Source: Alphaproteobacteria bacterium (GTDB taxonomy: Bacteria > Pseudomonadota > Alphaproteobacteria > Thalassobaculales > Thalassobaculaceae). From it: a stretch of DNA of 8,566 bases. Below the pieces are notes generated by a model. It did no database searches. It saw only the letters and a list, made by a program, of their open reading frames with translations, and was not told the origin of the DNA. Shown here piece after piece: positions 1-7,729 of the stretch; position 1 is the stretch's first letter, and each line of letters starts with the position of its first letter. A program made the translations under genes and the position numbers. The DNA lies in the NCBI GenBank assembly GCA_028822575.1, contig JAPKDN010000103.1, forward strand, positions 1 to 8,566, written 5' to 3'.

Positions 1-1058
1 CCGATACACCCCTCGTTCCACTTGAGAACCAGGTCGCCCAGGACTGGGAGCGGTTGGCGAGCCATCTTCATCGCGCCGGCCATCAATTCGAGCTGTTGCC
101 CGCGCCGCGGCAATTCGCCGGTGGGTTGGGTAATCTCAACTATTTAATCAATCTGGACGGAAGCGCCGCGGTTCTGCGTCGTCCGCCTCCGGGCCTGCTG
201 CCGCCCGGCGCCAACGACATGTTGCGGGAGGGGCGTATCCTGCGCGGCCTGGAGGGTCATTTTCCGCTGGCGCCGTGCTGCCTGTATCTCTGTGACGATA
301 TAGATATTCTCGGCGCGCCTTTTCTGATCATGGATTATCGAAGGGGCATCGTTATCGGTGGAAAGCTGCCGCTGCCACATGCCGGACACGCGAGAGCAGG
401 CGCCACCCTCTCGACCATGCTCTCGGAGGTATTGAGTAGCCTGCACGCTGTTGACCCGGTGGCCGCGGGGTTGGAGAAATTAGGCCGACCGGAAGGTTTT
501 CTTGACAGAACAGCCAAGGGCTGGGCGATGCGGGCGGAGCTTGCCTGGGAGGGCATCACGCCGGGAACGGTCCGGGAGATCATCGACTGGCTGGAGTGCA
601 ACCCGGTCCACGCGGGACGGTCGGTGCTGCTGCATAATGACTTCAAACTCGACAACATGATCCTCGACCCAGACACGTTAGCGCCAAAGGCTCTGATCGA
701 TTGGGACCTCGGAACCCGAGGCGACCCGCTCTGGGATCTGGCGGTGTTGCTCGGCTATTGGACCGAGCCGAATGATCCGGACGCGATGCTCAATCTTGGG
801 CAAATGCCGACGACCGAGCCGGGGTTTCCGAGACGCGCTGAGATGATCGAGCGATACGCGCGCCAAAGCGGGCGGGATGTGCGTGATATTCGACAATACC
901 GCGCCATCGCGCAATTCCGTCTGGCGGTCGTGTTTCGCCAGATCTTCCGCCGCTTTCGCGACAGTGGCGAGATCAACGTCAAAGCCGAGAAATTCGACGT
1001 GTTGGCGGATGACCTCTTGGACTTCACCCTGGATGTCATGGCGGGCCGGGCCGACTAG
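1..1058 (+). CDS. Phosphotransferase family protein (APH fold, ACAD10/11-like), 5' end outside window
   Basis: This is probably a small-molecule kinase of the aminoglycoside-phosphotransferase-like family, cytosolic, with unknown substrate. The frame is open from base 3 to the TAG at 1056-1058, giving about 351 visible residues. A TTG at 54 is the first possible start, but the 17 codons before it have no stop and read like the usual N-terminal helix, so I think the true start lies left of the window. Seen in the sequence: a glycine-rich FAGGLGNLNYLI segment (bases 114-149), the LRRPPPGLLP and ANDMLRE motifs typical of the ACAD-associated branch, the catalytic-loop motif HNDFKLDN (bases 633-656: catalytic Asp at 639-641, metal-binding Asn at 654-656), and IDWDLGTRGDPLWDLA, whose first Asp is the DFG equivalent. 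True aminoglycoside resistance is unlikely given the ACAD-type motifs. The gene converges on lpd and is not part of the TCA operon. Family call is confident; substrate is unknown. Confidence 0.88.
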   Translation, partial: DTPLVPLENQVAQDWERLASHLHRAGHQFELLPAPRQFAGGLGNLNYLINLDGSAAVLRRPPPGLLPPGANDMLREGRILRGLEGHFPLAPCCLYLCDDIDILGAPFLIMDYRRGIVIGGKLPLPHAGHARAGATLSTMLSEVLSSLHAVDPVAAGLEKLGRPEGFLDRTAKGWAMRAELAWEGITPGTVREIIDWLECNPVHAGRSVLLHNDFKLDNMILDPDTLAPKALIDWDLGTRGDPLWDLAVLLGYWTEPNDPDAMLNLGQMPTTEPGFPRRAEMIERYARQSGRDVRDIRQYRAIAQFRLAVVFRQIFRRFRDSGEINVKAEKFDVLADDLLDFTLDVMAGRAD

Positions 1059-1085
1059 GATGTTTTCTGGTAGCGCGTCTGTTAC

Positions 1086-1105
1086 GGCTGCGCCATGGCG
1101 CAGCC
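1086..1105. terminator. Perfect palindrome between convergent genes, candidate bidirectional terminator
   Basis: In the 60-base spacer between the TAG of the kinase-like gene and the TGA of lpd there is a perfect 20-base palindrome. In RNA from either strand it can fold into an 8-bp stem, GGCTGCGC paired with GCGCAGCC, with a CATG loop. Its place between converging transcripts suggests a shared terminator. It is not a canonical intrinsic terminator: there is no T-run after the stem on the plus strand (CAAGAGCAGG follows) or on the minus strand (GTAACAGACG follows). Termination could be Rho-dependent or the stem could only protect the 3' end of the mRNA. A dyad binding site for a protein is an alternative. 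Confidence 0.45.
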
Positions 1106-1118
1106 CAAGAGCAGGGCC

Positions 1119-2525
1119 TCAGATATGAATCGGCCGACCATCCACCGCCAACGCCGCTTCCTTGACCGCTTCGTTATAGGTTGGATGGCCGTGGCAGGTT
1201 CGGGCGATATCCTCCGCCGTGGCGCCGAAGGCCATCGCTGTGGCGCATTCATGGATAAGGTTGCCCGCCTCCGGGCCCATGATGTGTACACCCAGGACCC
1301 GGTCGGTCTCAGCGTCGGCGAGGATTTTCACGGTACCGTCCATCTCGCCCGTGGTCCGCGCGCGGCTATTCGCGGTGAAGGGGAAGCTGCCTTTGCGATA
1401 AGCGGTGCCGGCTTCCTTCAGATCTTCCTCGGTCTTACCGATCGAGGCGACTTCTGGGTGGGTATAGACGATCCCTGGGACCAGGCTGTAATCCACATGA
1501 CCGGATTGCCCCGCCATGATCTCGACTGCTGCGACACCATCCTCCTCTGCCTTATGGGCCAGCATTGGGCCGGGCACGGAATCACCGATGGCGAAGACGC
1601 CGGGGACATTGGTCTCGAAATCCGCGTCGACCTGGATAAAGCCGCGTTGGTCGGTGGCGACGCCAAGCGCCTCAAGCCCTAGCCCGTCAGTATGTGGGCG
1701 GCGACCGATCGAGACGAGCACCACGTCGGCGTCTATGGTTTCGCCCTCGCCGGATCTAACTGCTTCGACTGATAGTTTGACCCCCGCCGCGCTGGCCTTG
1801 GCGCTAGTAACCTTGGTCGAGAGCTTGAAAGTCATGCCCTGCTTGCGCAGCACCGCCATGAAGCGCTTGCCGATCTCGCGGTCCATGGTCGGCACGATCC
1901 GGTCGAGGAACTCGACCACCGTGACCTGGGCGCCGAGCCTGGCCCAGACAGAACCCATCTCCAAGCCGATATAGCCACCGCCGACAACAACCAGGTGCTT
2001 CGGAACTTTGGAGAGGCTGAGCGCGCCGGTGGAGGTAACGATCCGCTTCTCGTCGATATCAACGCCCGGCAGTGGGGCTGATTCCGATCCCGTGGCGATC
2101 AGGACGCGCTCGGTCTTAAGCGTTATAGCTTCCCCGTCGCTCGGCATGACGAATACTTCGTTCGCCGATTTTACCCTTGCGGCGCCCGAGACCCAGTCGA
2201 CCTTGTTTTTCTTGAATAGGAACCCGATACCCGTGGTCAGGTCCTCGACGACCTTGTCCTTGTTAGCCAGCATCTTTTTCAGGTTCAGCTTGACCGACCC
2301 GACCTCGATCCCAATATCAGCCAGATGCCCGGCGGTCTCGGCGTATTTTCCGGATGCCGACAGCATCGCCTTCGAGGGAATACAGCCGACATTCAGGCAG
2401 GTACCGCCAAGGGTCGCGCGTTTCTCGACGCAAGCGACCTTCATACCAAGTTGTGCGGCCCGTATCGCGGCCACATAGCCGCCCGGCCCGGCGCCGATCA
2501 CGACAAGATCGTAGGATTCGGTCAT
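1119..2525 (-). CDS. lpd: Dihydrolipoyl dehydrogenase (E3 component)
   Basis: This flavoprotein reoxidises the dihydrolipoyl groups of the E2 subunit and passes electrons through FAD to NAD+. It is cytosolic and homodimeric, and here most likely serves the 2-oxoglutarate dehydrogenase complex. The 468-residue length fits the family. Seen in order: FAD-binding GAGPGG at residues 11-16, the redox disulfide motif GGTCLNVGC with Cys43 and Cys48, the NAD-binding GGGYIG at 182-187 followed by Glu204 (expected for NAD rather than NADP), the second FAD motif AIGDSVPGPMLAHKAEEDG starting near 312, the hallmark THPEVASIG at 355-363, and the C-terminal active-site pair His447 and Glu452 in HPTYNE. The ATG at 2525 begins right before the Rossmann strand and has GGAG seven bases upstream. 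It is the last gene of the operon, 40 bases after sucB. It could also supply E3 to pyruvate dehydrogenase or other lipoyl systems if no second copy exists. Confidence 0.98.
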   Translation of the reverse strand: MTESYDLVVIGAGPGGYVAAIRAAQLGMKVACVEKRATLGGTCLNVGCIPSKAMLSASGKYAETAGHLADIGIEVGSVKLNLKKMLANKDKVVEDLTTGIGFLFKKNKVDWVSGAARVKSANEVFVMPSDGEAITLKTERVLIATGSESAPLPGVDIDEKRIVTSTGALSLSKVPKHLVVVGGGYIGLEMGSVWARLGAQVTVVEFLDRIVPTMDREIGKRFMAVLRKQGMTFKLSTKVTSAKASAAGVKLSVEAVRSGEGETIDADVVLVSIGRRPHTDGLGLEALGVATDQRGFIQVDADFETNVPGVFAIGDSVPGPMLAHKAEEDGVAAVEIMAGQSGHVDYSLVPGIVYTHPEVASIGKTEEDLKEAGTAYRKGSFPFTANSRARTTGEMDGTVKILADAETDRVLGVHIMGPEAGNLIHECATAMAFGATAEDIARTCHGHPTYNEAVKEAALAVDGRPIHI

Positions 2526-2532
2526 GTATGGT

Positions 2533-2536
2533 CTCC
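2533..2536 (-). promoter_or_regulatory. Ribosome binding site of lpd
   Basis: GGAG on the minus strand ends seven bases before the ATG at 2525, a normal Shine-Dalgarno spacing. It supports that start and independent initiation after the 40-base gap from sucB. Confidence 0.7.
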
Positions 2537-2565
2537 GGTTTGAGCCTTGGCGAGAGGCGTCAGCC

Positions 2566-3861
2566 TCACATATCGATCAAAAGACGCCTCGGGTCTTCGA
2601 TCGCTTCCTTGACCCTGACCAAAAAGGTTACCGCCTCACGGCCATCGACGATCCGATGATCGTAAGACAGCGCCAAATACATCATCGGGCGAATCTCGAC
2701 CTTGCCGCCGATCGCCATTGGGCGTTCCTGGATCTTATGCATTCCCAGGATACCGGATTGCGGTGGGTTTAGGATCGGCGAGGACATCAGCGAGCCGTAG
2801 ACACCACCATTGGAGATGGTGAAAGTGCCGCCGCTCATCTCGGCCAGGGTCAGCTTGCCATCCCTGGCGCGGCGGCCAAAATCGTTGATAGTCTTCTCGA
2901 CACCCGCGAAACCGAGCGTGTTGGCGTTTCGCAGGACCGGCACCACCAGGCCTTGGGGCGTGCCGACCGCGACCCCGATATCGTAGTAGTTCTTGTAGAT
3001 GATGTCGACGCCATGCACCTCGGCATTCACCGCTGGAAGCTCCTTCAGCGCGTTGACGCAGGCCTTGACGAAGAACGACATGAAGCCGAGCCGCACGCCG
3101 TGTTTCTTCTCGAAGGCGTCGCGATACTCGGACCTAAGCCCCATGACGGGGCCCATATCGGTCTCATTGTAGGTGGTCAGCATCGCAGCGTTATTCTGGG
3201 CTTCCTTTAGCCGCCTTGCGATAGCGCGGCGCAGGCGGCTCATCGGCACCCGCTCCTCACGCGGATCATCGGCGCGCGGCGGCTCGTGAGAGGAGGTTGA
3301 GGCAGTGACCGCGGAAGGGTTCGGTTTCGACGTTTCGAACGCCTTGGCGGTGCCAGCATCTATCGCGGCCTGAACATCTGGCTTTGTCAGCCGTCCACCC
3401 TTGCCGCTCGGCTTGATGCGGGTTGGGTCGAGGTTATTGTCCTCAACCAGTTTACGCACTGCGGGCGATAGCGTCTTGAGCCCTTGAACCGGGTTATTAG
3501 GCGCTTCGGGTGTAACGGTCCGTTCCGAAGCGGGAGGCGAGACTGTCGCGGGAGCCGCCGCTTGTGGTGTGGGGGCTGTTGCCGCGGGCGCGGCCAGTTT
3601 GGGGGCCGGGGCGGGTGTCGCCGCGCCCTCTGCGATAGTGCATAACAAGGCGTCGACCTCGACATTTGCACCGGCCGGGGCGAGAATTTCCGAGATGGCG
3701 CCAGTAACGGGAGAATTGACCTCCAAGGTCACCTTGTCGGTTTCCAATTCCACCAGCGGCTCGTCCATGGCGATGGAGTCTCCGGGCGCCTTGCGCCAGT
3801 TCGCCACGGTGGCCTCGCTTACCGATTCGCCAAGCGTCGGTACTCTAACCTCGGTCGTCAT
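2566..3861 (-). CDS. sucB: Dihydrolipoyllysine succinyltransferase, E2 of 2-oxoglutarate dehydrogenase
   Basis: This is the core subunit of the 2-oxoglutarate dehydrogenase complex. It accepts the succinyl group from E1o on a swinging lipoyl arm and transfers it to CoA. Domains in the 431 residues: one lipoyl domain at about 1-77, with the lipoylated Lys43 in ETDKVTLEV; an Ala/Pro-rich flexible linker at about 79-125; a peripheral-subunit-binding domain at about 130-170 ([15 protein letters not shown] through [11 protein letters not shown]) that docks E3/E1; a second linker at about 171-200; and the catalytic acyltransferase domain at about 203-431, ending with the active-site motif DHRIVDG, in which His402 and Asp406 are the expected catalytic residues. 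[18 protein letters not shown] at 205-222 is typical of the succinyltransferase type, and context with sucA settles the substrate. The ATG at 3861 starts just before the first lipoyl strand. A single lipoyl domain is usual for E2o. Confidence 0.98.
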   Translation of the reverse strand: MTTEVRVPTLGESVSEATVANWRKAPGDSIAMDEPLVELETDKVTLEVNSPVTGAISEILAPAGANVEVDALLCTIAEGAATPAPAPKLAAPAATAPTPQAAAPATVSPPASERTVTPEAPNNPVQGLKTLSPAVRKLVEDNNLDPTRIKPSGKGGRLTKPDVQAAIDAGTAKAFETSKPNPSAVTASTSSHEPPRADDPREERVPMSRLRRAIARRLKEAQNNAAMLTTYNETDMGPVMGLRSEYRDAFEKKHGVRLGFMSFFVKACVNALKELPAVNAEVHGVDIIYKNYYDIGVAVGTPQGLVVPVLRNANTLGFAGVEKTINDFGRRARDGKLTLAEMSGGTFTISNGGVYGSLMSSPILNPPQSGILGMHKIQERPMAIGGKVEIRPMMYLALSYDHRIVDGREAVTFLVRVKEAIEDPRRLLIDM

Positions 3862-3865
3862 TATG

Positions 3866-3871
3866 TTCCCC
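3866..3871 (-). promoter_or_regulatory. Ribosome binding site of sucB
   Basis: GGGGAA on the minus strand lies four bases before the ATG at 3861. The spacing is a little short but workable, and it supports the chosen start in the 35-base gap after sucA. Confidence 0.6.
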
Positions 3872-3896
3872 GTATTCTGTCCCGGACAATGCCGGT

Positions 3897-6809
3897 CTAT
3901 TCCGACGCAGGGCGCCGCGCCGCTCTGCGGTCGCTGACGCCTCGCACCTTGATGGTCAATGCCTCGTCCACCAAGGCTTCCTGTTGGCGCACATGACGCC
4001 GGTGACTGCCCGTGGCCGGTGACGCCGCCTCGGGCCGCCCGGCATATACCGGGCGCTTGCAGGTGCCATCAAGTTCGATCAACACATTTTCAATCCGACG
4101 ATCAAGATAAGTCCAGGCCCCCATGTTCGCGGGCTCTTCCTGGCACCATACGACCTCTGCCTGGGGGAAGCGCGCCAACTCTTGGGTCAAGGCCGCGCGA
4201 GGGAACGGATAAAGCTGTTCCATCCGCAGGAAGAAGACATCCTTTATGTCCCGTTTCGCTCGTTCCCCGCTAAGATCATAATAGACCTTGCCGCTGCACA
4301 GCACGACGCGTTTGACGTCCTTGTCGTCGCACAATGGTTCGTTGTCATACATCACCCGATGGAACGTCGTTCCCGGCCCCATCTCGTCCAAGCGCGAGGT
4401 GCAGAGTTTGTGTCGCAGTAGCGACTTTGGCGTCATGATCACCAAAGGTTTGCGAAAATCTCGTCGCAACTGTCGGCGTAAAACATGGAAATAGCTAGCT
4501 GGTGTCGAGCAGTTCACTACCTGCATGTTGTCCTCGCCGCAGAGCTGTAGATAGCGTTCCAGCCGCGCCGAAGAGTGTTCAGGCCCCTGACCTTCGTAAC
4601 CATGTGGCAACAGCATCACCAGCCCGGACATGCGCAGCCATTTGTGCTCACCGGAGCTGATGAACTGGTCAACTATCACCTGGGCGCCATTGGCGAAATC
4701 ACCGAATTGAGCCTCCCAAAGGATCAACGCGTTGGGCTCTGCCTGGCTGAAGCCGTACTCGAACCCGAGCACCGCCGCTTCGGACAGAGGGCTGTCGATG
4801 ACCTCGAATTGCGCCGGGCCGTCCGTCAGATGATTGAGCGGGATGTAGCGGTCCTCGCTCTCTTGATCGACCCAGACGGAATGTCGGTTCGAGAACGTGC
4901 CGCGGCCGGAGTCCTGACCAGACAATCGCACGCTGTTCCCCTCGGTCAACAGCGATCCATATGCTAAGGCCTCCGCCGTCGCCCAATCGAAACCTTCACC
5001 AGTCTTGAACATCTGTTTCTTTTGATTGAGCACCCGCTGGAGCTTGCTATTGATCACTAGGCCTTCCGGCACCGTATAAAGTGTTTCGCCAATCGACCGT
5101 AGCGTTTCGAGTTCGACCGATGTTTGCCCTCGCCGCGCGTCACCATGGGCGGCCTTGAAGCCGGACCATTTGCCGTCAAGCCAGTCGGCTTTGTTGGGCT
5201 TGTAGCTGACGCCGGCCTCGAACTCCTGGTTTAGATACGCCATCTGCGCGTCAACAATAGCGTCCCCACCGCCAGGCTCGATCACGCCCTCGGCCTCGAG
5301 CCTGCGGGCATAGATCTCGCGGGTCGAGGGATGAGTATCGATCTTTTTGTACATTTTCGGTTGGGTGAACATCGGCTCGTCACCCTCGTTATGGCCGAGG
5401 CGACGGTAACCAATAATGTCAAAGACCACGTCTACGCCAAATTCCTGACGGAACTCGGTCACGATACGAGCGGCGTGGATCACCGCTTCGGCATCATCAG
5501 CGTTCACATGGAAAATTGGGGCCATAACCATCTTCGCCACATCGGTGGAGTACGGCGAAGAGCGCGAGAAAGACGGCGAAGTGGTAAACCCGATCTGATT
5601 GTTGATGATCACGTGGATCGTACCTCCAGTCCGATAGCCGCGAAGTTCCGAGAAATCAAAGGTCTCGGCGACGATACCCTGGCCGGCGAATGCCGCATCG
5701 CCATGCATCACGAGGCCAAGGACTTTCTTGCGATCGGTATCACCGCGCTGTGTCTGCTTGGCCCGCACGCGGCCGATCACGACTGGATTGACGACCTCTA
5801 GATGCGAGGGGTTCGCGTTTAGAGTCAGATGCACCATCTTGTCGTCGAAAGCGCGGTCTGCTGAGACGCCCATGTGATACTTCACGTCACCCGAGCCGGC
5901 TACTTCCTCGGGATTGGCCGGATTGCCGAGAAATTCGGAGATGATCGCGCGGAACGGCTTGTCCAGGAAGTTTGAGAGCACGTTCAAACGACCGCGGTGC
6001 GCCATGCCGACCACGGCTTCTTCCAGACCTAGTTGGCTGCCGCGCTTCAAAATTTGTTCAAGCGCCGGGATAACCGACTCACAGCCATCAAGACCAAACC
6101 GCTTGGTGCCCACATATTTGGTGGCCAAGAACTTCTCAAAACACTCGGCGGCGGTGAGACGCTCCAGGATGGTTTTCTTGCCTAGTGCCGTGAAATCGGT
6201 TTGGTTCTGAATCTGCTCGATGCGTTGCTGGATCCAGATCTTTTGCGCAGGATCCTGCATGTGCATGTACTCGACGCCGATGCTCCCGCAATAGGTTTTC
6301 TCGACGGCTTGGATGATCTCCCGCAAGGTCGCGACTTCAAGGCCGAGAACATTGTCGATGAAGATCGATCGGTCCCAGTCATCGGGTCCGAACCCATAGT
6401 GACTGGGGTCCAACTCCGGGTGCGGTTCCGGCGTGGCGAGCCGGAGTGGGTCAAGATTCGCTTTCAGGTGGCCCCTGATCCGATAGGCGCGAATCAGCAT
6501 GATCGCGCGAAGAGAATCCAAGGTGGCGCGTCGGATATCCTCTTCCGACGCGCCCGCAGCGCTGGCGTTCTTGCCTTGGGTCGGCGTCTCGGTTTCTTTT
6601 TGACCGATCACACGTGTCGACTTGGAAGCCCAACTCGCGCCCTGGACCTCGGCTCTTATAGCGCAGGCGTCATCCGACAGCGCTGCGAAACAGGCACGCC
6701 AACTCTCGTCGACATTATTGGGATTATCGAGATACCGATCATAGAGCTCGGCGATATAAGGCGCGTTTGCCCCGTTCAGAAAACTTGGATCTTCAAGCAA
6801 TGTCGTCAT
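3897..6809 (-). CDS. sucA: 2-Oxoglutarate dehydrogenase E1 component (thiamine diphosphate-dependent)
   Basis: E1o decarboxylates 2-oxoglutarate with thiamine diphosphate and reductively succinylates the lipoyl group of SucB. The 970 residues compare with about 930 in E. coli. Seen in order: the E1o-specific N-terminal segment [19 protein letters not shown] (9-27) used for E2 docking in this family; a variable linker at about 45-90; [11 protein letters not shown] (112-122); [10 protein letters not shown] (269-278); the ThDP/Mg motif beginning GDAAFAGQG (370-378) and ending INNQIGFTT (402-410); [12 protein letters not shown] (468-479); the transketolase-like pyrimidine domain with [14 protein letters not shown] (697-710) and [20 protein letters not shown] (735-754); and the C-terminal [12 protein letters not shown] (888-899) and [13 protein letters not shown] (922-934). 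After the usual end near residue 951 there is a short basic tail. The ATG at 6809 is close to the conserved first helix and has a GGTGA in the correct Shine-Dalgarno register. It starts 44 bases after sucD. Confidence 0.98.
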   Translation of the reverse strand: MTTLLEDPSFLNGANAPYIAELYDRYLDNPNNVDESWRACFAALSDDACAIRAEVQGASWASKSTRVIGQKETETPTQGKNASAAGASEEDIRRATLDSLRAIMLIRAYRIRGHLKANLDPLRLATPEPHPELDPSHYGFGPDDWDRSIFIDNVLGLEVATLREIIQAVEKTYCGSIGVEYMHMQDPAQKIWIQQRIEQIQNQTDFTALGKKTILERLTAAECFEKFLATKYVGTKRFGLDGCESVIPALEQILKRGSQLGLEEAVVGMAHRGRLNVLSNFLDKPFRAIISEFLGNPANPEEVAGSGDVKYHMGVSADRAFDDKMVHLTLNANPSHLEVVNPVVIGRVRAKQTQRGDTDRKKVLGLVMHGDAAFAGQGIVAETFDFSELRGYRTGGTIHVIINNQIGFTTSPSFSRSSPYSTDVAKMVMAPIFHVNADDAEAVIHAARIVTEFRQEFGVDVVFDIIGYRRLGHNEGDEPMFTQPKMYKKIDTHPSTREIYARRLEAEGVIEPGGGDAIVDAQMAYLNQEFEAGVSYKPNKADWLDGKWSGFKAAHGDARRGQTSVELETLRSIGETLYTVPEGLVINSKLQRVLNQKKQMFKTGEGFDWATAEALAYGSLLTEGNSVRLSGQDSGRGTFSNRHSVWVDQESEDRYIPLNHLTDGPAQFEVIDSPLSEAAVLGFEYGFSQAEPNALILWEAQFGDFANGAQVIVDQFISSGEHKWLRMSGLVMLLPHGYEGQGPEHSSARLERYLQLCGEDNMQVVNCSTPASYFHVLRRQLRRDFRKPLVIMTPKSLLRHKLCTSRLDEMGPGTTFHRVMYDNEPLCDDKDVKRVVLCSGKVYYDLSGERAKRDIKDVFFLRMEQLYPFPRAALTQELARFPQAEVVWCQEEPANMGAWTYLDRRIENVLIELDGTCKRPVYAGRPEAASPATGSHRRHVRQQEALVDEALTIKVRGVSDRRAARRPASE

Positions 6810-6812
6810 CTC

Positions 6813-6818
6813 TCACCC
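6813..6818 (-). promoter_or_regulatory. Ribosome binding site of sucA
   Basis: GGGTGA on the minus strand lies three bases before the ATG at 6809. GGTGA pairs with the UCACC part of the 16S rRNA tail, which puts the start at the normal distance although the AGGA half is missing. The match is moderate. No promoter-like -10 element is evident in the 44-base sucD-sucA gap. Confidence 0.5.
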
Positions 6819-6853
6819 GCTCTTGCCGCAACGACGCGACATACCGCGCCTTG

Positions 6854-7729
6854 CTAACCCTTGAGAAAATCAACCATGCTGGAACCCAAGGCCGCCGGGG
6901 AATCGGCGACCCGTATCCCCGCTGATCGCATTGCTTCCATCTTGTCCTCGGCGCCGCCCTTGCCGCCCGCGATGATCGCGCCCGCGTGCCCCATGCGCCG
7001 GCCCGGCGGTGCCGTGACGCCGGCAATGAAGCCAACCACTGGTTTCTTGACTTTGTTCTGCATGAGAAACGCCGCCGCGTCCTCCTCGGCCGATCCACCG
7101 ATCTCGCCAATCATGACAATCGACTCGGTTTCGTCGTCGCCTAGGAACATCTCAAGACAATCAATGAAATTCGTACCATTCACCGGGTCGCCGCCGATCC
7201 CGATACAGGTCGATTGCCCGAGACCCGCCACCGTCGTCTGTGACACCGCTTCATACGTAAGCGTGCCTGATCGAGAAACGATACCAACTGAGCCCCGTTT
7301 ATGTATGTGGCCTGGCATAATGCCGATCTTGCACTCATTGGGCGTGATCACGCCCGGACAATTCGGCCCGATCAGCCGAGTCCCAGATCCTTCCAGCATT
7401 CGCTTGACCCGCACCATGTCGAGAACTGGGATACCCTCGGTGATGCAGATCACCAGCGGCAATTCCGCCTCGATCGCTTCAAGAATCGAATCCGCTGCGA
7501 ATGGCGGGGGCACATAAATGACCGAAGCATTGGCGCCAGTCGCGTCCACTGCCTGACCAACGGTATCAAACACGGGCAGGCCGAGATGTTCCTGGCCGCC
7601 TTTGCCCGGTGTAACGCCACCGACCATACGGGTGCCATAGGCAATGGCTTGCTCGGAATGAAAACTTCCCTGACTTCCGGTAATACCCTGGCATATGACC
7701 TTGGTGTCTTTTCCAACGAGCACGGCCAT
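6854..7729 (-). CDS. sucD: Succinyl-CoA synthetase alpha subunit
   Basis: With SucC this subunit interconverts succinyl-CoA and succinate, coupled to formation of ATP or GTP. The alpha subunit binds CoA and carries the phosphohistidine intermediate. The 291 residues match the family length. Seen: the N-terminal CoA-binding Rossmann domain with [19 protein letters not shown] (15-33) and GGVTPGKGG (37-45); [19 protein letters not shown] (70-88); [10 protein letters not shown] (95-104); the [10 protein letters not shown] signature (121-130) and GHIHKRG; the ligase signature around SRSGTLTYE; and [19 protein letters not shown] with the active-site His248, the equivalent of E. coli His246. The ATG at 7729 shares its A with the sucC TGA stop and follows a perfect AAGGAGG, so translation of the two subunits is probably coupled for 1:1 supply. 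Nucleotide specificity cannot be read from this subunit. Confidence 0.98.
   Translation of the reverse strand: MAVLVGKDTKVICQGITGSQGSFHSEQAIAYGTRMVGGVTPGKGGQEHLGLPVFDTVGQAVDATGANASVIYVPPPFAADSILEAIEAELPLVICITEGIPVLDMVRVKRMLEGSGTRLIGPNCPGVITPNECKIGIMPGHIHKRGSVGIVSRSGTLTYEAVSQTTVAGLGQSTCIGIGGDPVNGTNFIDCLEMFLGDDETESIVMIGEIGGSAEEDAAAFLMQNKVKKPVVGFIAGVTAPPGRRMGHAGAIIAGGKGGAEDKMEAMRSAGIRVADSPAALGSSMVDFLKG

Noticed and set aside
54..56. TTG as the start of the kinase-like gene
   Set aside because: The same frame is open back to base 3 and the upstream residues (PLENQVAQDWERL) look like part of the N-terminal helix, so the gene most likely starts left of the window.
1095..1682. Plus-strand open frame of 195 codons starting inside the palindrome
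   Set aside because: It is antisense to the 3' third of lpd, resembles no family I recognise, and the opposite frame encodes conserved catalytic motifs. Long antisense frames are expected in GC-rich coding DNA.
3540..3630. GC-rich repetitive stretch inside sucB
   Set aside because: It encodes the Ala/Pro-rich flexible linker between the lipoyl and subunit-binding domains, which explains the repetition.
6810..6853. Possible internal promoter or hairpin before sucA
   Set aside because: Only a 4-bp CGCG stem can be formed and there is no convincing -10 or -35 element, so no feature is called.
6201..7517. Two 218-codon plus-strand frames opposite the 5' end of sucA and most of sucD
   Set aside because: Both lie fully antisense to strongly conserved genes and show no recognisable motif or ribosome binding site; treated as chance frames.
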